A DNA stretch of 9,647 bases from Oscillospiraceae bacterium (GTDB taxonomy: Bacteria > Bacillota > Clostridia > Oscillospirales > Ruminococcaceae): NCBI GenBank assembly GCA_018110855.1, contig JAGBFZ010000027.1, positions 1-9,647 on the forward strand. Reading direction: 5' to 3'. A program made the position numbers and the translations under genes. The notes under the pieces were generated by a model. That model ran no database searches. It saw only the letters and a program-made list of their open reading frames with translations, and was not told the origin of the DNA. Of the stretch, positions 1 to 5,410 are shown in pieces; position 1 is the stretch's first letter; the number at the start of each line of letters is the position of its first letter.

Positions 1-1910
1 AAAAGGGCGTTACCCACTATACCCACTGGTTTCACCCCATGACCGGTCTGTCCGCCGAGAAGCACGATTCCTTTATCTCCCCCACAGATGACGGCAAGGT
101 AATAATGGAATTTTCCGGCAAGGAGCTTATCAAGGGCGAGCCCGATGCTTCTTCCTTCCCCTCAGGCGGTCTGAGAGCTACCTTTGAGGCAAGAGGCTAT
201 ACTGCGTGGGACCCTACATCTCCTGCATTTATTAAGGATAAGACTCTTTACATACCTACCGCATTCTGCTCCTACACAGGTGAAACACGTGATAAGAAAA
301 CACCTCTTCTCCGTTCAATGGAGGTTATTTCCGAGCAGGCTGTAAGAGTGCTGAAGCTTTTCGGTTCCAAGGCAACAAGAGTTACCACCACTGTCGGACC
401 CGAGCAGGAATATTTCCTTGTTGACAAGAAGCTTTACGATCAGCGTAAAGACCTTATTTATACAGGCAGAACCCTTTTCGGTGCAAAGGCTCCCAAGGGT
501 CAGGAGCTTGAGGATCATTACTTCGGCAATATCAAGACAAGAGTTCACGATTATATGACCGAGCTTGACGAGGAGCTGTGGAAGCTCGGTATCTATTCCA
601 AGACTGAGCATAACGAGGTTGCTCCCGCTCAGCACGAAATGGCTCCCATCTTCACAACATCCAACGTTGCAGCCGATCAGAACGCTCTTACAATGGAGAT
701 CATGAAGAAGGTCGCATTAAAGCATGGACTTGTCTGCCTCCTCCATGAGAAGCCCTTTGCAGGCGTTAACGGTTCAGGTAAGCACAATAACTGGTCTATT
801 TCCTCAAATGACGGTCAGAATCTTCTCGATCCCGGTAAGAATCCTAAGGATAATATCCAGTTCCTTACATTCCTTGCAGCTATTATCAAGGCTGTTGATG
901 AAAATGCAGACCTTCTGAGACTTTCCGTTGCCTCTGCAGGCAACGATCACCGTCTGGGTGCAAACGAGGCTCCTCCTGCGATCATGTCAATCTTTGTAGG
1001 CTCCGAGCTTCAGCAGATACTTGACGCTCTCGAGTCCGGTGAAATGATCAAGACTGATGCAAATGAGGAATTTGTTATCGGCGTTGAGGCTCTTCCCAAT
1101 TTCCCCAAGGATACCACAGACCGCAACAGAACATCTCCCTTTGCGTTTACAGGAAATAAGTTTGAATTCAGAAGCCTCGGTTCCTCCGAGACTATTGCCT
1201 GCACAAACTGCATTCTCAATACCATCGTTGCAAACTCCCTGAAGGAATTTGCAGACAGACTCGAGAATGCTGAGGACTTCTCTTCCGAGCTTAACAAGCT
1301 CCTTGTTGAGACCGTTAAGAAGCACAAGAGAGTTATCTTCAACGGCAACGGCTATGACGCAAGCTGGGTTGAGGAAGCAGCAAGAAGAGGACTTCCCAAC
1401 TATATTTCCACTGTTGATGCAGTTCCTCACTATACCGATGAGAAGAACGTCAAGATGTTCGAGATGTTCAAGGTATACACAAAGACTGAGCTTGAGTCCA
1501 GAACCGAGATCATTCTTGAGAATTACTCCAAGATCATCAACATCGAGGCTCTTACAATGCTTGATATGGCAAAGAAGCAGATTTTGCCCGCAGGTATGGA
1601 ATTTGCAAAGAAGCTTTCAGACAGCGTAAATTCCAAGAAGTCAGCAGGCGTATCCTCTGACCTTGAGAAGAAGCTTGCCGACAAGGTTTCCGCTCTTAAT
1701 GCAGGCATTTCCGATGCTATTGACGAGCTTGATACAAAGCTTATCGGCGCAGGTGACGCAGGCGATGCAGAGGCAACCGCAAAATATTACAGAAATACTG
1801 TATTTGCAGCAATGCAGAGCCTGAGAGCTGTGGCTGACGAGCTTGAGACTATCACTCCCGAAAGCATCTGGCCCTTCCCCACATACGGCGATCTTATGTT
1901 CAGAGTATAA
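1..1910 (+). CDS. glnN: Type III glutamine synthetase, 5' partial
   Basis: Makes L-glutamine from glutamate, ammonium and ATP in the cytoplasm, the entry point of ammonium assimilation. The reading frame is already open at base 3 and encodes THYTHWFHP directly before the Met at 39. That Met is therefore internal and the true start lies off the left edge. About 635 residues are visible against roughly 700 for the family, so some 60-70 N-terminal residues are missing. Counting from the Met at 39, family blocks seen are GPEQEYFL (120-127), [14 protein letters not shown] (192-205), [18 protein letters not shown] (236-253), [14 protein letters not shown] (301-314) and [18 protein letters not shown] (362-379). 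After these comes the long GSIII-specific helical C-terminal region. These blocks separate it clearly from the shorter GSI and GSII types. Lysine is mostly AAG and leucine often CTT, unlike the neighbouring genes, which suggests high expression. A hairpin just after the stop probably ends the transcript. Confidence 0.96.
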   Translation, partial: KGVTHYTHWFHPMTGLSAEKHDSFISPTDDGKVIMEFSGKELIKGEPDASSFPSGGLRATFEARGYTAWDPTSPAFIKDKTLYIPTAFCSYTGETRDKKTPLLRSMEVISEQAVRVLKLFGSKATRVTTTVGPEQEYFLVDKKLYDQRKDLIYTGRTLFGAKAPKGQELEDHYFGNIKTRVHDYMTELDEELWKLGIYSKTEHNEVAPAQHEMAPIFTTSNVAADQNALTMEIMKKVALKHGLVCLLHEKPFAGVNGSGKHNNWSISSNDGQNLLDPGKNPKDNIQFLTFLAAIIKAVDENADLLRLSVASAGNDHRLGANEAPPAIMSIFVGSELQQILDALESGEMIKTDANEEFVIGVEALPNFPKDTTDRNRTSPFAFTGNKFEFRSLGSSETIACTNCILNTIVANSLKEFADRLENAEDFSSELNKLLVETVKKHKRVIFNGNGYDASWVEEAARRGLPNYISTVDAVPHYTDEKNVKMFEMFKVYTKTELESRTEIILENYSKIINIEALTMLDMAKKQILPAGMEFAKKLSDSVNSKKSAGVSSDLEKKLADKVSALNAGISDAIDELDTKLIGAGDAGDAEATAKYYRNTVFAAMQSLRAVADELETITPESIWPFPTYGDLMFRV

Positions 1911-1922
1911 TATTTCAGATGG

Positions 1923-1953
1923 CAGCGCTGCCCGATTTCGGGGAGCGCTGTTT
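1923..1953 (+). terminator. Likely glnN terminator hairpin
   Basis: Thirteen bases after the glnN stop, CAGCGCT (1923-1929) pairs with AGCGCTG (1944-1950). An inner CCCG/CGGG stem (1931-1934 with 1939-1942) closes an ATTT loop, with one G-G mismatch between the two stems. The tail is only TTT followed by GTC, so the U-tract is short and termination may be leaky. Confidence 0.65.
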
Positions 1954-2024
1954 GTCATATCGCCGTTTTAATATGCCTACTTCTATTTTCTGCTGCGTGC
2001 GTATTATCGTGCGCTATACTCACA

Positions 2025-2059
2025 GGCGGATGGGTTTTATCCCTGAAGGCTCATCCGCC
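2025..2059 (+). other. Stable stem-loop of unknown role
   Basis: GGCGGATG (2025-2032) is perfectly complementary to CATCCGCC (2052-2059) around a 19-base loop. No U-run follows, so it is not an intrinsic terminator by itself. A TATACT hexamer at 2015-2020 lies just upstream, but I see no matching -35 box. It may be part of the glnN 3' untranslated region or of a small RNA ending at the terminator near 2120. No coding region is convincing here. Confidence 0.4.
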
Positions 2060-2075
2060 ATCTCCCTGATATATG

Positions 2076-2120
2076 GCTGTTCTCATATTCTCCTGATTTG
2101 GAATATGGGAACAGCTTTTT
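2076..2120 (+). terminator. Strong Rho-independent terminator
   Basis: A 15-bp stem joins GCTGTTCTCATATTC (2076-2090) to GAATATGGGAACAGC (2101-2115) with a single T-G wobble. It has a 10-base loop and is followed directly by TTTTT (2116-2120). It acts on rightward transcripts and isolates the next promoter, which begins eight bases later, from glnN read-through. Confidence 0.85.
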
Positions 2121-2127
2121 GTTGTGA

Positions 2128-2156
2128 TTGACTTAATATGAAAAGTTTGATATAAT
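2128..2156 (+). promoter_or_regulatory. Sigma-A promoter of the phosphodiesterase-GH25 operon
   Basis: TTGACT (2128-2133) and TATAAT (2151-2156) are separated by exactly 17 bases, a near-perfect housekeeping promoter. The expected start of transcription is about 2163, giving a leader of roughly 25 bases. An AGGAGA ribosome binding site at 2175-2180 lies eight bases before the ATG at 2189. Confidence 0.88.
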
Positions 2157-2188
2157 AAAAAATGATAAAGCTTTAGGAGAATTACAAC

Positions 2189-3283
2189 ATGAATATAAAA
2201 TATCCCGATTACAAAAACTCAATTGCAAACCTTGCTTGCTCAATACTGAAATATTACGGAATTGAGCCGCCGAATCCCACATTGCCGCAGGCTGATATGT
2301 TACTTGACAGAAAATACCAAAACATAGTTGTCATACTTCTTGACGGAATGGGGACAAGCTCCCTTGAAAAGCATCTCCCGAAAAACGGATTTTTCCACAG
2401 AAATCTGATATGCTCCTATTCTTCCACATTTCCGCCTACCACAGTTGCCGCAACAACAGCCATAGAAAGCGGTCTGTTTCCAAATCAGTCCGCATGGCTG
2501 GGCTGGACGGGTTATTTTGAAGAAATAGACAAAAACATTGTTTATTTCCTGAATACCGACAGCGAAACGGGAGAAAAAATCGAAATTAATGCGGCAGATA
2601 CCTTTGTGCCGTATGAAAAGATCCGTGACATAATAGCCGCTTCGGGAACAGATACTTATTATATAATGCCTTTTGCGGAGCCATATCCCAAAAGCTATAA
2701 TGAGCTTTGCAATGAAATAAAAAGGCTGTGCGCTCAGGGTGATCGGAAGTACATTTACGCATACTGGGACGAGCCTGACAAAAGTATGCATGAAAACGGC
2801 GTTGACGGCGAGGATATCGGGAAGCTCATTTCTGAGCTCGAAAATACCACCGAGCAGCTTGCAGATGATATGAACGATACTTTGCTTATTGTTACCGCTG
2901 ACCATGGGCATATAAATGTCAGAAATAAGGTTCTGACCGATTATAAGGATATCACAGAATGTCTTTTGCGTATGCCTTCAATGGAACCGAGAGCTGTAAA
3001 TTTCTTTATAAAGAATGGTATGGAAAAGCAGTTTACAGAAGCCTTTAACAGGCATTTCGGAGATGAATTTCTACTGCTTTCAAAGAAGGAACTTCTGGAA
3101 AAGAAACTTCTCGGTTTCGGGAAAGATCATGACAGGCTTGAAAAAATGCTGGGAGATTTCCTTGCCGTGGGAATAAGCGATGCAGCCATATGCAATAAGT
3201 CGAGCACATTCAAGGGCAACCATGCGGGTCTGACCGAGGAAGAAATGACAATACCGTTAATCGCGGTGAAAAAAGTAAAATGA
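2189..3283 (+). CDS. Alkaline phosphatase superfamily phosphodiesterase/nucleotide pyrophosphatase
   Basis: A 364-residue two-metal hydrolase of the type I phosphodiesterase/nucleotide pyrophosphatase group (Phosphodiest fold), probably cleaving phosphodiester or pyrophosphate bonds; the substrate is unknown. The full active-site set is visible: metal-binding Asp52 in ILLDGMG, nucleophile Thr84 or Thr85 in FPPTTVAATTA, Asp197 and His201 in EPDKSMHENG, Asp238-His239 in VTADHGH, and His345 in GNHAG. There is no signal peptide or membrane segment, so it should be cytoplasmic, unlike many secreted relatives. The start is fixed by AGGAGA eight bases upstream and by a consensus promoter. It is the first gene of an operon with the GH25 gene, whose ribosome binding site overlaps this stop codon. 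Family assignment is firm; the physiological substrate cannot be read from sequence. Confidence 0.87.
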   Translation: MNIKYPDYKNSIANLACSILKYYGIEPPNPTLPQADMLLDRKYQNIVVILLDGMGTSSLEKHLPKNGFFHRNLICSYSSTFPPTTVAATTAIESGLFPNQSAWLGWTGYFEEIDKNIVYFLNTDSETGEKIEINAADTFVPYEKIRDIIAASGTDTYYIMPFAEPYPKSYNELCNEIKRLCAQGDRKYIYAYWDEPDKSMHENGVDGEDIGKLISELENTTEQLADDMNDTLLIVTADHGHINVRNKVLTDYKDITECLLRMPSMEPRAVNFFIKNGMEKQFTEAFNRHFGDEFLLLSKKELLEKKLLGFGKDHDRLEKMLGDFLAVGISDAAICNKSSTFKGNHAGLTEEEMTIPLIAVKKVK

Positions 3284-3288
3284 AGGAG
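3283..3288 (+). promoter_or_regulatory. Ribosome binding site deciding the GH25 start
   Basis: AAGGAG begins on the last base of the upstream TGA stop and lies six bases before ATG 3295. The in-frame ATG at 3280 overlaps the upstream stop but has no good ribosome binding site before it. I therefore place the start at 3295, which suggests translational coupling. Confidence 0.75.
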
Positions 3289-3294
3289 ACGCTT

Positions 3295-4278
3295 ATGAGC
3301 AAAAATCCACTTACAATGCCCTGTGTTATCCTGTCGGCAATGACTGCGGTAATGGTTGGCACAACTTGTGTGTTTATTATTAAAAATTCTGAGTTGAATG
3401 ACGAGATCGTGGCTGCAAATGTCTCTCTTGCGGCGGCAGATTCGGAGATTTTTGAGCTTCGCTCTGCCGCTTCCGAAATGTCGGAGACGACCTCGGAAAC
3501 AAGTGCAGATAGGGCTATTGAAAATCCATTTTACATATATGATAATGGCATAGATCTGATAGAATATCCTCCCGTTGAGGGAGCTGCACTGAATGATTAT
3601 GATATGTCCCTGCTTGAAACGGACAATAAGAAGCACAAAACTCTCTTCGGCGCAGATGGTGAAAAACGCAGCAGATTTGGGATAGACGTGTCATCATATC
3701 AGCAGAATATCGACTGGCAGGCTGTAAAGGCGGACGGAGTGGAATTTGCTATTATCCGAATGGGTTACAGAGGATATGAAACGGGACAGCTCTGCGAGGA
3801 CAAATATTTCAGAAGGAATCTCGAGGGAGCAGCTTCCGCAGGGATAGGCACGGGTGTATATTTCTTTTCACAGGCGATAACAGAGGAGGAAGCTGCCGAG
3901 GAGGCGGATTATGTAATCTCGCTTCTTAAAGAAACGGGGGCTGAGCTTAGCTTTCCCGTGATTTTCGACTGGGAATTCCCTACCGACGAGGGCCCTGCAA
4001 GAACAGAGGGACTGGCAGGGGAGATGCAGACTCTTTGCTGCCGCACATTCTGCGACAAGATAAGAGCAGCGGGATATGAGCCGATGTACTATTCCACTAT
4101 CAACACAGCATTATTCCGTTACGATATGGGAGAGCTTTCGGATATCCCTCTTTGGATAGCCGAATATTCGAAGGAATGCAATTTCACATATAATTACAAA
4201 ATGTGGCAGTATTCCTGCTCGGGCGTTGTGGACGGAATAGAGGGACTTGTTGATCTGAATATTTTTATTAATGAATAA
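3295..4278 (+). CDS. Membrane-anchored GH25 lysozyme-like muramidase
   Basis: A 327-residue glycoside hydrolase family 25 protein, expected to cut the beta-1,4 bond between N-acetylmuramic acid and N-acetylglucosamine in peptidoglycan. Numbered from ATG 3295, residues about 8-29 form one hydrophobic segment followed by charged residues without a clear cleavage site, so it is probably an uncleaved anchor. Residues about 30-125 form a Glu/Ser/Ala-rich stalk. The catalytic domain begins near 128 with GIDVSSYQ (Asp131). It continues with FPVIFDWE (Asp225 and Glu227, the DxE pair), LWIAEYS, KMWQYS and ends with VDLNIF (Asp320). These are the conserved GH25 positions, so the enzyme looks active. 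It is second in the operon, 11 bases after the phosphodiesterase stop. I see no terminator before the next promoter, so read-through into the MerR gene is possible. Likely job: wall remodelling at the outer membrane face of the cell's own wall. Confidence 0.9.
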   Translation: MSKNPLTMPCVILSAMTAVMVGTTCVFIIKNSELNDEIVAANVSLAAADSEIFELRSAASEMSETTSETSADRAIENPFYIYDNGIDLIEYPPVEGAALNDYDMSLLETDNKKHKTLFGADGEKRSRFGIDVSSYQQNIDWQAVKADGVEFAIIRMGYRGYETGQLCEDKYFRRNLEGAASAGIGTGVYFFSQAITEEEAAEEADYVISLLKETGAELSFPVIFDWEFPTDEGPARTEGLAGEMQTLCCRTFCDKIRAAGYEPMYYSTINTALFRYDMGELSDIPLWIAEYSKECNFTYNYKMWQYSCSGVVDGIEGLVDLNIFINE

Positions 4279-4314
4279 CAGTGAAAAATATTTTTGAAAA
4301 ATCTAAATAAACCC

Positions 4315-4345
4315 TTGACTTTGACACGGTGTCATACTTTATACT
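4315..4345 (+). promoter_or_regulatory. MerR-type promoter with operator dyad
   Basis: TTGACT (4315-4320) and TATACT (4340-4345) are separated by 19 bases, longer than the usual 17. The spacer holds a perfect dyad, TGACAC-G-GTGTCA (4322-4334). Overlong spacers carrying the operator are the known hallmark of MerR-controlled promoters, where effector-bound regulator untwists DNA to align the two boxes. The expected start of transcription is about 4352, leaving a very short leader that is mostly the ribosome binding site. Autoregulation by the downstream gene is inferred. Confidence 0.82.
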
Positions 4346-4352
4346 GAAAAAG

Positions 4353-4359
4353 AAGGGAG
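4353..4359 (+). promoter_or_regulatory. Ribosome binding site deciding the MerR start
   Basis: AAGGGAG lies five bases before ATG 4365 and eight before the adjacent ATG 4368. The open frame extends back to a GTG at 4329, but that codon sits inside the operator and upstream of the predicted transcript start, so it is not the initiation site. Confidence 0.75.
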
Positions 4360-4364
4360 AGATC

Positions 4365-5360
4365 ATGATGGAAAACCTCACAATAAGTCAGGTATCAAAA
4401 ATGTATGACGTAACACCGAGAATGCTCCGACATTATGAAAAGCTGGGACTGATAGAAACGATACGCAGGGAGGATTATGCATATCGTGTGTATGATGAAA
4501 ATGCTGTACGGCGCCTACAGCAGATAATCATACTCCGGAAGCTGCGGATACCGCTGAAACAGATCTCGGTTATTTTGCAGGATAAGGAGCAGCTTGAAGC
4601 TTTGCAGATATTGCGTGAAAATATTGCAGAGCTTGACGGGGAGATAGCTTCACTTGATAAGATAAGAAGTATTCTTAGTGCGTTTGCGGAACGTCTCGAT
4701 AAAAGCATACGCAGGAAAACTCATATTGATCTTCTTGAAGATACCGAGCTTGTTAAGGTCGTCAGCACTCTTATCCTTCCGAAAAATGCATTAAAGGAGA
4801 ATACAAGTATGAACGAACTGAATATTGCCGATGAGACCCTTTGGAAGAATCTGAATGTAAGAATTGTTCTTCTGCCGCCTTTTACCGTTGCTTCAAATCA
4901 TTACATTGGTGAGAATCCTGAAGAACACGTTGACAAACCAATGGATAAATTTATCAGAGAAAGCAGGCTGTATGAAATAAAGCCCGATTCAAGATTTTTC
5001 GGCTTTAATCATCCGAATCCGGGAGTTCGTGACGATGGGCTGTACGGCTATGAGATATGGGTAACGATACCCGATGATATGGAGGTTCCTGCGCCGCTTA
5101 CAAAGAAAAAATTTGATGGCGGATTATTTGCGGCGTATACTATTAAATTCCCCGAATTTCACTATTGGGAGAAGCTTGGCAAGTGGGTTGAGAACAATGA
5201 AATTTACGAGCCTAATTGGAGCGAACAAGGCTTTGAGATAATGGGCGGCTGTCTTGAAGAGCATCTGAACTGGGTATATTCTTCTCATATGGGATGGCCC
5301 AAAAACGGAATTGACGGTCAGATTGATCTATTGCTGCCAATTAAAAAGAGAGTAAAGTAA
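4365..5360 (+). CDS. MerR-family regulator with GyrI-like effector-binding domain
   Basis: A 331-residue one-component transcription factor. Residues about 5-73 are the MerR winged helix: TISQVSKMYDVTPRMLRHYEKLGLI, then a wing with YRVYDENAVRRLQQI. Residues about 74-118 form the dimerising antiparallel coiled coil (leucine, isoleucine and glutamate rich). Residues about 150-331 resemble the GyrI-like/AraC effector-binding fold, with GYEIWVTIPDDMEVPAPLTKKKFDGGLFAAY as the clearest block (228-258). Proteins with this architecture (BmrR, BltR and TipA types) sense hydrophobic or cationic small molecules and often activate efflux genes; the ligand here is unknown. The gene is transcribed alone and ends at a bidirectional terminator, so autoregulation through the 4322-4334 dyad is the only target visible. 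A MATE pump lies 3 kb away on the other strand, but its promoter is outside the window. The start could be Met 4365 or Met 4368. Confidence 0.9.
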   Translation: MMENLTISQVSKMYDVTPRMLRHYEKLGLIETIRREDYAYRVYDENAVRRLQQIIILRKLRIPLKQISVILQDKEQLEALQILRENIAELDGEIASLDKIRSILSAFAERLDKSIRRKTHIDLLEDTELVKVVSTLILPKNALKENTSMNELNIADETLWKNLNVRIVLLPPFTVASNHYIGENPEEHVDKPMDKFIRESRLYEIKPDSRFFGFNHPNPGVRDDGLYGYEIWVTIPDDMEVPAPLTKKKFDGGLFAAYTIKFPEFHYWEKLGKWVENNEIYEPNWSEQGFEIMGGCLEEHLNWVYSSHMGWPKNGIDGQIDLLLPIKKRVK

Positions 5361-5365
5361 TATGA

Positions 5366-5406
5366 AAAAACCGCTTTTGATTTTGTCAAAGTCAAAAGCG
5401 GTTTTT
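5366..5406. terminator. Bidirectional terminator between convergent genes
   Basis: A perfect 15-bp stem pairs AAAAACCGCTTTTGA (5366-5380) with TCAAAAGCGGTTTTT (5392-5406) around an 11-base loop. The U-run on one strand mirrors an A-run on the other, so it can end both the MerR transcript and the GH3 transcript. It occupies nearly all of the 50-base gap between their stop codons. Confidence 0.92.
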
Positions 5407-5410
5407 ATAG

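Noticed and set aside
987..1430. Open frame of 147 codons on the minus strand inside glnN, with other antisense frames nearby
   Set aside because: It is a shadow of the codon-biased glnN frame and has no recognisable domain.
2015..2020. TATACT as a standalone promoter
   Set aside because: No -35 box at suitable spacing and no extended -10 TGn motif, so it is not listed as a promoter.
1919..2131. Open frame of 70 codons after glnN on the plus strand
   Set aside because: It runs through two terminator hairpins and a stable stem, has no ribosome binding site and shows no protein-like pattern.
4284..4295. AAAAATATTTTT palindrome after the GH25 stop as a terminator
   Set aside because: It is pure A/T with no loop when fully paired and no GC stem, so it would not form a stable terminator.
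4329..4364. Upstream GTG start for the MerR regulator
   Set aside because: The GTG lies within the operator dyad and before the predicted transcript start; the AAGGGAG site supports ATG 4365 or 4368.
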